The translations under genes were made by a program, and so were the position numbers. A stretch of 6,461 bases of DNA, from assembly GCA_020429485.1 (NCBI GenBank), contig JAGQLK010000069.1, positions 1-6,461 of the forward strand, in the 5' to 3' direction. The stretch is from Candidatus Dojkabacteria bacterium. Lineage in GTDB: Bacteria > Patescibacteriota > Dojkabacteria > B142 > OLB20. Numbering within the stretch: position 1 is the first letter of the stretch; every line of letters begins with the position of its first letter. Positions 1 to 5,726 of this stretch are shown here, piece by piece. The notes under the pieces are model-generated. The model made no database searches and was not told the DNA's origin. It saw only the letters and a list, made by a program, of their open reading frames with translations.

Positions 1-398
1 CACCAGAAATAGTAGTAATCGGGTGGCTAGGAAATAATAATAATGACAAAATGCTCTACGGAGCTTCAGGAATGACTTCGGCAAAACCATGGGTATCTGA
101 ATATGTTCAGATTATGGGTGATAAAATCCCTAGTACGGCATTTACAGTTCCAGATAATATAATTAGTGTTAACGGTGATCTGGCTATTGCTGGGGTAAAT
201 GTACCGAGGTACGTCCAAACCAAAACTGCACTCGTATGTGTAGACCAACCTTATAGACTTGCCAGACCAATTGATATTGCATATGGTAAAGCTATAGAGA
301 AAACTTACCTATATTTTGGAGGTCGTTATCTAGGCAACGGCTCTATGCCAACTTCCTACTGCACCATTCCAAGATCAGGAAGTTATCCAAATCCATAA
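1..398 (+). CDS. Class A penicillin-binding protein, C-terminal fragment (5' end outside window)
   Basis: The reading frame is open from the left edge (first full codon at base 3) and ends with TAA at 396-398, giving 131 residues; the true start lies upstream. The first residues, PEIVVIGWLGNNNNDKMLYG, followed by GASGMTSAKPWVSEYVQIMG, match the end of the transpeptidase domain of bifunctional penicillin-binding proteins, where a VVGVWVGND-like strand is followed by a G-G-S/T-A-P-W segment. Such enzymes polymerise and cross-link peptidoglycan at the outer face of the membrane. The catalytic Ser and the SxN and KTG motifs are outside the window, so activity cannot be judged. About 75 residues follow the domain: a Pro/Tyr-rich tail with two cysteines (VCVD and SYCTIP) ending PRSGSYPNP. 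The family call is fairly secure; class A rather than class B is inferred from the C-terminal motif. Confidence 0.8.
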   Translation, partial: PEIVVIGWLGNNNNDKMLYGASGMTSAKPWVSEYVQIMGDKIPSTAFTVPDNIISVNGDLAIAGVNVPRYVQTKTALVCVDQPYRLARPIDIAYGKAIEKTYLYFGGRYLGNGSMPTSYCTIPRSGSYPNP

Positions 399-415
399 AA
401 ACTATTTACAAGTTA

Positions 416-445
416 TTGGAACAATTTTTCAGTTTATCTTATACT
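416..445 (+). promoter_or_regulatory. Candidate promoter for the 2TM gene
   Basis: TTGGAA (416-421) and TATACT (440-445) are separated by 18 nt, a plausible sigma-70 type pair. Transcription would start near 452, leaving about 14 nt before the ATG at 466. A perfect TATAAT also lies at 459-464, but it ends only one base before the ATG and could not by itself give a transcript containing that start codon. The assignment is tentative. Confidence 0.4.
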
Positions 446-465
446 AAGGTAGATTACTTATAATC

Positions 466-762
466 ATGAATAAAGAACAAAGAGAATTATATCGAACTGA
501 AAAACTAAGAGAGCTTTTGAAGCACTTTCTAATTTTCTTACTGGTGATCTTTGCTGTTTTCTTTATCAATCCAATATTTTATCCTCAAATTCCAATCTTT
601 ACAGTTGTTATTCTTACTTGGGGTGTTGCTATGCTAGCACATGCCATTTATGTATTTTCTTTCTTTGGTTTTCTCGGACAAGAAATGGAAGAAAAGATGT
701 TTGCTAAGGCAGCTCAAGCTCCTATTGTAGAAGAAACTAAGAATAACACTGAACGAGAATAA
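466..762 (+). CDS. Small 2TM-domain membrane protein
   Basis: This 98-residue protein resembles the 2TM domain family of small bacterial membrane proteins. A charged amphipathic N-terminus (MNKEQRELYRTEKLRELLKH) precedes a first membrane segment at about residues 20-36, a short turn (NPIFYPQIP), and a second segment at about 45-64. The second segment carries the family's usual W-G...H pattern (W52, G53, H59). The hydrophilic tail, roughly residues 71-98, is Glu/Lys-rich. The family has no established biochemical role; in some proteins the domain accompanies sensor kinases or DNA-binding domains, but here it stands alone. ATG at 466 is the only reasonable start; AAGG at 446-449 is 16 nt away, too far to act as a ribosome binding site. 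The next gene, also a small membrane protein, follows 68 nt later. Confidence 0.75.
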   Translation: MNKEQRELYRTEKLRELLKHFLIFLLVIFAVFFINPIFYPQIPIFTVVILTWGVAMLAHAIYVFSFFGFLGQEMEEKMFAKAAQAPIVEETKNNTERE

Positions 763-787
763 ATTTTCATTTTAAGTTAACATAGCT

Positions 788-824
788 TATAATTGGACCA
801 AACTAACTTTTTATTTATTATATT
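788..824 (+). promoter_or_regulatory. Candidate promoter region for the DUF4190-like gene
   Basis: Two -10-like elements are visible. A perfect TATAAT at 788-793 has a weak upstream match, TTTTCA at 764-769, 18 nt away, and would start transcription near 800. A second element, TATATT at 819-824, ends six bases before the ATG at 831, so it would give a leaderless mRNA beginning at the start codon; its -35 match is poor. Which one is used cannot be settled from sequence. Confidence 0.4.
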
Positions 825-830
825 TTTTTA

Positions 831-1160
831 ATGGAAAATCAAGAAGGAACAATGGAGAAAGAGTCAAAAGCTGTAGAAGGTGAAGTTATGACTAAAGAGA
901 GCCAACCAGCTGCTGGTGGTGCAAAATCAAATGATGACTATATGGCAATTGGTGCTCTAATTCTAGGTATTATTAATCTTTGCTCATGGATCCTTCCATG
1001 TTGCGGAATTCCATTTGGAATCATTGGTCTAGTATTAGGTATCTTAGGTAAGAAATCAGCACAATACGAAAAGTTTGCTCTTGTTGGAATGATCCTTTCT
1101 GGAATCGGTATCCTATTAGCAATCGGAAACGGTATTCTAGGAGTTGTTTTACAGAACTAG
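831..1160 (+). CDS. DUF4190-like small membrane protein
   Basis: This 109-residue protein has a hydrophilic, Glu/Lys-rich N-terminus (about residues 1-36) followed by two Gly-rich hydrophobic segments at about 38-73 and 82-106. The pattern AIGALILGIINL, then a cysteine-containing turn (ILPCCGIP), FGIIGLVLGILGKK and ALVGMILSGIGIL matches the DUF4190 family, in which two membrane helices flank a short basic loop. No function is established for that family. The chosen start is ATG 831. An in-frame ATG at 852 (residue 8) has AAGGA at 844-848, but the 3-nt spacing is too short to prefer it. The nearby 2TM gene suggests a pair of small envelope proteins, possibly separately transcribed. The gene is closed by the strong terminator at 1171-1200. 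Confidence 0.7.
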   Translation: MENQEGTMEKESKAVEGEVMTKESQPAAGGAKSNDDYMAIGALILGIINLCSWILPCCGIPFGIIGLVLGILGKKSAQYEKFALVGMILSGIGILLAIGNGILGVVLQN

Positions 1161-1170
1161 AAATTAATAC

Positions 1171-1200
1171 AAAAGCTCTGTCTTCGGACAGAGCTTTTTT
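1171..1200 (+). terminator. Strong intrinsic terminator after the DUF4190-like gene
   Basis: Bases 1171-1182 pair perfectly with 1187-1198 (12 bp including the AAAA/TTTT end) around a TTCG tetraloop closed by C-G, and the right arm runs into a T tract to 1200. This is a textbook Rho-independent terminator. It isolates the upstream small-protein genes from the asnS leader, whose -35 element begins only eight bases downstream of it. Confidence 0.93.
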
Positions 1201-1207
1201 ATTTGAT

Positions 1208-1236
1208 TAGACATATTGCTACTCAGGCATTATAAT
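1208..1236 (+). promoter_or_regulatory. Near-consensus promoter of the asnS leader transcript
   Basis: TAGACA (1208-1213, five of six matches to the -35 consensus) is separated by exactly 17 nt from a perfect TATAAT (1231-1236). Six bases later comes the ATG of the leader ORF at 1243, which is the expected transcription start position. The transcript should therefore begin at, or within a base or two of, the start codon. The promoter sits just past a strong terminator, so this is where the asnS operon most likely begins. Confidence 0.8.
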
Positions 1237-1242
1237 TAGCAC

Positions 1243-1290
1243 ATGAATAAAACAATAAATAACAACAATAATTCTAATTCAAGCCAATAA
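1243..1290 (+). CDS. Asn-rich attenuation leader peptide of asnS
   Basis: An ATG-to-TAA ORF encodes MNKTINNNNNSNSSQ (15 residues). Seven residues are Asn (N2, N6-N10, N12), encoded by five AAT and two AAC, with five in an unbroken run. It lies between a near-consensus promoter and an intrinsic terminator immediately upstream of the gene for asparaginyl-tRNA synthetase, whose product charges the tRNA these codons need. In known leader-peptide attenuators, such as those of the trp, his and leu biosynthesis operons, clustered codons for the regulated amino acid make the ribosome stall when the charged tRNA is scarce. The same role is inferred here. There is no Shine-Dalgarno sequence; the predicted transcript starts at or next to the ATG, so initiation would be leaderless. 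The peptide itself probably has no function after synthesis. This ORF is too short for ordinary gene callers. Confidence 0.82.
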   Translation: MNKTINNNNNSNSSQ

Positions 1291-1350
1291 CTGGCTTCTA
1301 TTTGTTGTTAAATACGAAATTGAAGCTAGTTGAAAGACTAGCATTTTTTT
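1261..1350 (+). promoter_or_regulatory. Transcription attenuator of asnS (competing hairpins)
   Basis: Four segments behave like regions 1-4 of a classical attenuator. Segments 1:2: 1261-1270 pairs with 1299-1309 (one bulged T), and 1281-1286 pairs with 1292-1297 around a 5-nt loop. Segments 2:3: 1289-1298 (AACTGGCTTC) pairs with 1322-1331 (GAAGCTAGTT) over ten pairs with one G-U; this is the inferred antiterminator. Segments 3:4: 1325-1330 pairs with 1337-1342, followed by seven T; this is the terminator. The 2:3 pairing excludes both other hairpins. A ribosome held at the Asn codons would cover the left arm of 1:2 and free segment 2 to form the antiterminator. A ribosome that reaches the TAA at 1288-1290 would cover segment 2 and let the terminator form. 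The structures were read by eye and no energies were computed. Confidence 0.8.
1325..1350 (+). terminator. Intrinsic terminator within the asnS leader
   Basis: GCTAGT (1325-1330) pairs with ACTAGC (1337-1342); a further U-G pair can close a GAAA tetraloop (1332-1335). Base A1343 and seven T residues (1344-1350) follow. The stop ends 19 nt before the asnS ATG, so it would block the gene. The stem is short compared with the terminator at 1171-1200, which suits a conditional rather than an absolute terminator. Confidence 0.82.
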
Positions 1351-1369
1351 ATCTATTATTTTGAAAATT

Positions 1370-2791
1370 ATGTCAGATACTTCACAGAAAAAGGATTCTA
1401 CTGACTGGGATAGTCATAAACTAGATCCTAAATATTTACCAAGAATAAAATCTGCAAAAGATCTTGAAGAGGCAATGTTGCTTAAAGATGTAAAAGATCA
1501 TGTAGGAAAAGAAGTAAATTACAATGGTTGGGTATACAATCTACGATCATCTGGCAAAATTATGTTTTTGCAATTTAGAGATGGTAGCGGAGACATACAG
1601 GCTATTTTAGAAAAATCTGCAGTATCAGAAGATATATGGGAAAAAGCCCAAGAATTAACAATAGAATCATCTCTTCAAATCAAAGGTAAAGTAAAAGAAG
1701 ATGATCGATCACCATTTGGATATGAGATGGAGTTAAGCGATTTAACAATTGTACAGATAGCACCCGAATATCCAATCTCAAACAAAGAACATGGACCTGA
1801 GTTTCTTATGGATAACAGACACTTATGGCTTAGATCTTCTAAACAGAGAGCAGTTCTTAAAATTAGAGACGAAATATTCTTTTCAATGACATCATTTTTG
1901 AGAGAAGATGGTTTTACTCGAATAGATACACCTATATTTCAACCTGTGTCATGCGAAGATACCTCTGAACTATTCGAAGTTGATTACTTCGGTGAGAAAA
2001 CATATCTAACACAATCAGGTCAGCTTTATTGCGAGGCTGCAGAGATGGCACTAGGGAAAACATATGATTTCGGACCAGTTTTTAGAGCAGAAAAGAGTAA
2101 GACTCGAAAACATCTAATCGAATTTTGGATGATGGATGCAGAATTACCATTTACAGACTTAGATGGATTAATGGATTTTGAAGAAAGAATGTCCAAGAGG
2201 ATAATTTCTGATTGTCTTAAGAACTGTGCATTTGAGTTGAAAGTACTAGAAAGAGATGTAGAGAAGCTTCAGAAATATGTAGAGCAAGACTTTATTAGAA
2301 TGACTCACAAAGAAACTATCGAACTTCTAAATGAAAAGTATGATCTTGGACTTTCTTATCTTGATGATATAGGTGCACCGGAAGAAGCTAAACTAGCTGA
2401 GTTATTTGATATGCCAATATTTATTTATGATTGGCCAACTGAAATTAAGGCTTTTTATATGACTAGAACAGGCGAACAAAAAGACGCGAAAGCAGTTGAA
2501 GGTGATATGTCAAGGGTAAGGGCAGTTGATTTAGTCGCTGCTGAAGGCTTTGGTGAAATCATGGGTGGATCTGAAAGGATTTTTGATTACAATGAAATGC
2601 TAGAAATAATAAAAGCTCATGGATATCCGTTCAAGGATTATGAGTGGTATCTAGACTTAAGAAAATATGGTTCAATTCCTCACTCAGGTTTTGGAATTGG
2701 CCTTGAGAGATTCGTTCGTTTCGTAAGCGGAATACACCATATCAGAGAAACTATTCCATTCCCAAGAATGTTGAACAGGATGTATCCATAG
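1370..2791 (+). CDS. asnS: Asparaginyl-tRNA synthetase
   Basis: A class IIb aminoacyl-tRNA synthetase of 473 residues that joins Asn to tRNA-Asn with ATP in the cytoplasm. An N-terminal extension of about 45 residues, rich in charged residues, precedes the anticodon-binding OB fold (GWVYNLRSSGKIMFLQFRDG, from G53). The catalytic domain shows motif 2, GPVFRAEKSKTRKHLIEFW (from G235; R239 and E241), and motif 3, GFGIGLERFVRF (R447). The segment YLDLRKYGSIPHSGFGIG before motif 3 is typical of AsnRS rather than AspRS. I chose ATG at 1370; an in-frame TTG at 1361 would add three residues and is less likely. No Shine-Dalgarno sequence is visible. The upstream Asn-rich leader and terminator independently support Asn specificity. 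ridA and an SGNH hydrolase gene follow closely and are probably co-transcribed. Length and motifs look intact. Confidence 0.95.
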   Translation: MSDTSQKKDSTDWDSHKLDPKYLPRIKSAKDLEEAMLLKDVKDHVGKEVNYNGWVYNLRSSGKIMFLQFRDGSGDIQAILEKSAVSEDIWEKAQELTIESSLQIKGKVKEDDRSPFGYEMELSDLTIVQIAPEYPISNKEHGPEFLMDNRHLWLRSSKQRAVLKIRDEIFFSMTSFLREDGFTRIDTPIFQPVSCEDTSELFEVDYFGEKTYLTQSGQLYCEAAEMALGKTYDFGPVFRAEKSKTRKHLIEFWMMDAELPFTDLDGLMDFEERMSKRIISDCLKNCAFELKVLERDVEKLQKYVEQDFIRMTHKETIELLNEKYDLGLSYLDDIGAPEEAKLAELFDMPIFIYDWPTEIKAFYMTRTGEQKDAKAVEGDMSRVRAVDLVAAEGFGEIMGGSERIFDYNEMLEIIKAHGYPFKDYEWYLDLRKYGSIPHSGFGIGLERFVRFVSGIHHIRETIPFPRMLNRMYP

Positions 2792-2792
2792 T

Positions 2793-2818
2793 TTATACTG
2801 GAGTATATTTCAGTATAA
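2793..2818 (+). repeat. Perfect inverted repeat between asnS and ridA
   Basis: TTATACTG (2793-2800) and CAGTATAA (2811-2818) are perfect inverted copies around a 10-nt spacer, filling most of the 31-nt gap between asnS and ridA and ending four bases before the ridA ATG. There is no T tract, so it is not an intrinsic terminator. It could be an RNA hairpin affecting processing or ridA translation, or a protein-binding palindrome. Its role is unknown. Confidence 0.6.
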
Positions 2819-2822
2819 CCTC

Positions 2823-3200
2823 ATGAAAAAAGAAATAATTTCTGCAGATGCCCAAAGTGCTAAGGGACTTCTTTCACAGGCTATTGAAGCCAATGGCTTT
2901 ATTTTTACTGCTGGGTTCATTCATATGGACGAAGAAGGTAATATGGTCGAAGGTAGTGTAGAGGAGAAATTCAAACGGGTTATGCTAAATATCGAAAATG
3001 TTTTATCTGCTGCAGGAAGTAATCTTGATGACATAGTTAAAGTAACAATCTATGTTACAGATTTATCAATCCTTGCAGAATTAAATAAATTATATGTTAC
3101 CTACTTCACTGAGCCATTACCCGCTCGGGAAGCTATTGGGGTAAAAGAATTACCACTAGGAGCGACAATAGAAATCAGTGTAACTGCTATTAAAAATTAA
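2823..3200 (+). CDS. ridA: RidA family protein (reactive enamine/imine deaminase)
   Basis: A 125-residue protein of the RidA (YjgF/YER057c/UK114) family, small trimeric cytoplasmic enzymes that hydrolyse reactive enamine/imine intermediates such as those released by PLP-dependent dehydratases. Length is typical. Visible family features are SQAIEANGFIFTAGFI near the N-terminus, the central NIENVLSAAGSNLDDIVKVTIYVTD block, and the C-terminal PLPAREAIGVKELPLGATIEISVTAI. The substrate-binding Arg of the PAR motif (R102) and the conserved Glu (E117) are present. The Tyr usually before SQA in archetypal RidA is replaced by Leu (L17), and the Cys two positions after the Arg is Ala (A104), so it may belong to another subgroup. 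The ATG at 2823 lies 31 nt after asnS and lacks a ribosome binding site. It is probably in an operon with asnS and the next gene. Confidence 0.88.
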   Translation: MKKEIISADAQSAKGLLSQAIEANGFIFTAGFIHMDEEGNMVEGSVEEKFKRVMLNIENVLSAAGSNLDDIVKVTIYVTDLSILAELNKLYVTYFTEPLPAREAIGVKELPLGATIEISVTAIKN

Positions 3201-3202
3201 CT

Positions 3203-3811
3203 ATGGCAAGAATATGTATTTTCGGGGATTCTATTGCCCGAGGCAACAGTGATTATATTTATGGTGGCTGGGGCCAATTATTAAGCAACTATACAGAGCG
3301 TAATTTTGAAGACCTCAGCATATATAATTTAAGTGTTGATGGAGAAACTTCCAGAGAAATCCTAAATCGCTTCCAGCAAGAAGCATCCCATAGAGAGCCA
3401 TATGCAGTTATTTTTGCATATGGGACTAATGATAGTGCAATTCTCTCATCGACCAAAGAGAATCAAGTATCTCAATCACAATTCGTTGAGAATACAAAAG
3501 CCCTGATTGAACTTGCACAGACATTAAATCTACAAGTTGTTTTTCTAGGTTTATTAAGCGTGAATGAAGAAATGACGAATCCTATACCATGGGATGAAGA
3601 AAGAAATTATCATAACCAAGAATTACAAACATATAATCGACTTCTCAAAAATATTTGTGAAGAATGTGAGTGTGTATTTATTGATGTTATACATGAGATT
3701 GAGCCCAGAAGCCTTCCTGACGGATTGCATCCCGACACTCAAGCACACCAGAAACTTTTTGAGATAATAAAAGCTACCCTTATTGATAAAAAGATTCTAC
3801 CTAACAAATAA
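3203..3811 (+). CDS. SGNH/GDSL-family hydrolase
   Basis: A 202-residue protein with all four SGNH blocks: block I IFGDSIARG with nucleophile S10, block II Gly at G47 (SVDGETS), block III YGTND with N76, and block V LPDGLHPD with D173 and H176. The family includes esterases, lipases, lysophospholipases, and acetylesterases acting on carbohydrates or peptidoglycan; the substrate cannot be told from sequence. No signal peptide is visible, since the first strand begins at residue 3, so the protein is expected to be cytoplasmic. Its ATG lies two bases after the ridA stop, so the two are almost certainly co-transcribed. No strong terminator follows within the gap before the ABC transporter gene. 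All catalytic residues are present, so it should be active. Confidence 0.9.
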   Translation: MARICIFGDSIARGNSDYIYGGWGQLLSNYTERNFEDLSIYNLSVDGETSREILNRFQQEASHREPYAVIFAYGTNDSAILSSTKENQVSQSQFVENTKALIELAQTLNLQVVFLGLLSVNEEMTNPIPWDEERNYHNQELQTYNRLLKNICEECECVFIDVIHEIEPRSLPDGLHPDTQAHQKLFEIIKATLIDKKILPNK

Positions 3812-3867
3812 TTATCACTTACTTAGCAATTTTGGTTGTATTTTTAGAAGATAATACCGCTCTAGTA

Positions 3868-3896
3868 TAGCCATATCCTTGCTATTACTATATAAT
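3868..3896 (+). promoter_or_regulatory. Candidate promoter for the ABC exporter gene
   Basis: TAGCCA (3868-3873, four of six matches to the -35 consensus) is separated by 17 nt from a perfect TATAAT (3891-3896). Transcription would begin near 3903. That places an in-frame TTG at 3879 upstream of the transcript and supports the ATG at 3921 as the start of translation. An inverted repeat, CTATTA at 3882-3887 and TAATAG at 3893-3898, overlaps the -10 element; it may be accidental. Confidence 0.5.
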
Positions 3897-3920
3897 AGGT
3901 ATGAATTATTAATTTCCCAA

Positions 3921-5726
3921 ATGGAAAGTTTTAAGACAGTAATCAAAATTTGGATAATTACAGCTAAAGTAACTCCCAAAAAGTTTACCGTAGCTGTATT
4001 CACAATGCTACTGACAAGCTCTATGCCTGTGTTAGCCTCTTACGTACTAGCACAAGCAATAGGTGAACTTAGCTCTATAGGTGATGGATTTGATAAAGAT
4101 AGGCTATTTTTAATGGTCGTATTCTATATTGTCTTCACGCTTATACAAGAAACTGCAGATGAGTTATTCAATAGCATGAGCTCTTTACTGATGCGCTATG
4201 ACATCAGTAGATACTTCATTGATATTGTATTCAAAAAAATTAACGAAGTAGATTTAGAGTTCTTCGAAAATACTAAATATGCAGATCTAAAAGCAAAAGC
4301 ACTTGATACGTATGAATGGAGACCAGGAGATCTAATGCGAGTTTCTATTTATGCCGCGCAGAAATTTGTAGAAGCATTTATCGCAGGAGCTGCAATACTT
4401 ATGCTTATACCAACAGAAACACTTTTTATTTTGCTCGCAATCTTACCTAGTTTGATTACAGATTATAAATTCCAAGCTGGTGCATGGGATATATGGACTA
4501 CAGATACCAAAACAAGAAGAGAGTACGGGTATCTTCTTAATATTAGTAATGATCACGAAGTAAAATTTACAAAAGAGTTAAGATTGCTTGGGCTAGGCAA
4601 CTACTTCAGAGAAATGTTAAACAAACTTGTATTATCGGTGCACTTGAAGCAACAAAGAATTCAAGAGAAGAGAATGATCGGGAAAATATTAGTAAATCTG
4701 GTTCCTATTACTGTTATTGGCTACATACTATTTGCACTTACCAATCAGGTAATAGCTGGAGAGCTATCGATTGCCAATTTTACATTCATAGTTACCAATG
4801 TAATTGTATTCAAGAATCGTTTTACTTTTGCAATGTTTGATTTAGCGTTTACTATGAGTGAAGCGAAATACGTTAGAGATGTATTTAATTTCCTTGCTGT
4901 TGAACCAGAAATTAAAGATAAACCTAATGCTATAAGCAATATTCAGTCTCCACCCAGTATTGAATTCAAAAACCTAACATTCAGATATCCAGGCACAAAA
5001 AAAGATGTGCTTACGAATTTCAATCTTAAAATAGAAGCAGGACAAAGTATCGCACTTGTTGGAGAAAATGGAGTAGGGAAATCTACTATAGTAAAACTGT
5101 TACTTAGATTCTATGACCCAACTGAAGGTGCAATTTTAATAAATGGTGTCGATCTTAAAGACTTAAATATAGAATCATGGAGAACAGAAGTTGCAGCGTT
5201 ATTACAAGACTTTAGGACCTTCAAGATGATTACTATTGAAGATAATATTGGGTTAGGTAAACTAGCTAAATATATTGATCAGAAAAAACAAACAGGTAAC
5301 AAAGATACTCTAGTAGAAATTATCGAGTCTTCTAAGCAGGCAAAATCTCATCCATTCATTGGCGAAGAAGGTTATCAACAAAGGGTTGGTAGAGAATTTG
5401 GCGGAGATGAGTTTTCTGGAGGAGAGACACAAAGATTGGCACTTGCCAGAACTTTCTATAGAAATGCTGGCTTAATCATTATGGATGAACCGACATCGGC
5501 CGTTGATGCAAAAGCAGAGATGCAAATATTTCAGTCTATAGAAGATCATCTAAAGCAGAAAACGGTTATATTTGTATCACATAGATTTAGCACTGTAAGA
5601 GTTGCAGATCGAATATTAGTAATGCAAAACGGAAGTATTGTAGAAGACGGTACGCATGAAGAACTATTGGCGAAAGAAGGAATATACTCAGAGATGTTTA
5701 GAGCTCAAGCAAAAGGATACGAATAG
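3921..5726 (+). CDS. ABC exporter, fused permease and ATPase
   Basis: A 601-residue half-transporter of the MsbA-like (type IV) exporter architecture, which would act as a dimer in the membrane. The N-terminal part has about six hydrophobic segments (near 21-50, 62-80, two between 138 and 190, 253-272, 280-295) and the typical coupling segments EVDLEFFENTKYADL and KELRLLGLGNYF. The ATPase domain has Walker A GENGVGKST (from G381), Q-loop Q429, signature FSGGETQR (498-505), Walker B LIIMDEPTSAVD with E523, and H-loop H554. The signature reads FSGGE instead of the usual LSGGQ, a tolerated variation. All catalytic residues are present, so it should hydrolyse ATP. The substrate cannot be assigned. 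ATG 3921 was preferred because the TTG at 3879 lies upstream of the predicted transcription start; the TTG would add 14 residues. It converges on the surface-protein gene. Confidence 0.92.
   Translation: MESFKTVIKIWIITAKVTPKKFTVAVFTMLLTSSMPVLASYVLAQAIGELSSIGDGFDKDRLFLMVVFYIVFTLIQETADELFNSMSSLLMRYDISRYFIDIVFKKINEVDLEFFENTKYADLKAKALDTYEWRPGDLMRVSIYAAQKFVEAFIAGAAILMLIPTETLFILLAILPSLITDYKFQAGAWDIWTTDTKTRREYGYLLNISNDHEVKFTKELRLLGLGNYFREMLNKLVLSVHLKQQRIQEKRMIGKILVNLVPITVIGYILFALTNQVIAGELSIANFTFIVTNVIVFKNRFTFAMFDLAFTMSEAKYVRDVFNFLAVEPEIKDKPNAISNIQSPPSIEFKNLTFRYPGTKKDVLTNFNLKIEAGQSIALVGENGVGKSTIVKLLLRFYDPTEGAILINGVDLKDLNIESWRTEVAALLQDFRTFKMITIEDNIGLGKLAKYIDQKKQTGNKDTLVEIIESSKQAKSHPFIGEEGYQQRVGREFGGDEFSGGETQRLALARTFYRNAGLIIMDEPTSAVDAKAEMQIFQSIEDHLKQKTVIFVSHRFSTVRVADRILVMQNGSIVEDGTHEELLAKEGIYSEMFRAQAKGYE

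Noticed and set aside
411..430. Terminator after the penicillin-binding protein gene (ATTG-GAA-CAAT then T5)
   Set aside because: The stem is only 4 bp with a 3-nt loop and overlaps the candidate -35; too weak to call.
459..464. Perfect TATAAT one base before the ATG at 466 as promoter of the 2TM gene
   Set aside because: Transcription would begin inside the coding sequence near 471, so the start codon would be missing; the TATACT at 440-445 fits better.
1243..1369. T-box riboswitch upstream of asnS
   Set aside because: The leader of about 125 nt is too short for most T-boxes, has no conserved T-box core or specifier-loop hairpin, and is explained better by a translated Asn-codon ORF with competing hairpins.
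3820..3846. Intrinsic terminator after the SGNH hydrolase (T5 near 3841)
   Set aside because: No stem longer than about 4 bp is visible before the T tract.
3863..3898. Overlapping inverted repeats around the exporter promoter as an operator
   Set aside because: The matches are short, AT-rich and include a bulge; they cannot be told from chance or from the promoter sequence itself.
3815..4003. Open frame on the minus strand across the exporter promoter
   Set aside because: It has no recognisable domain, overlaps a promoter and a confident gene on the other strand, and looks like an antisense shadow.
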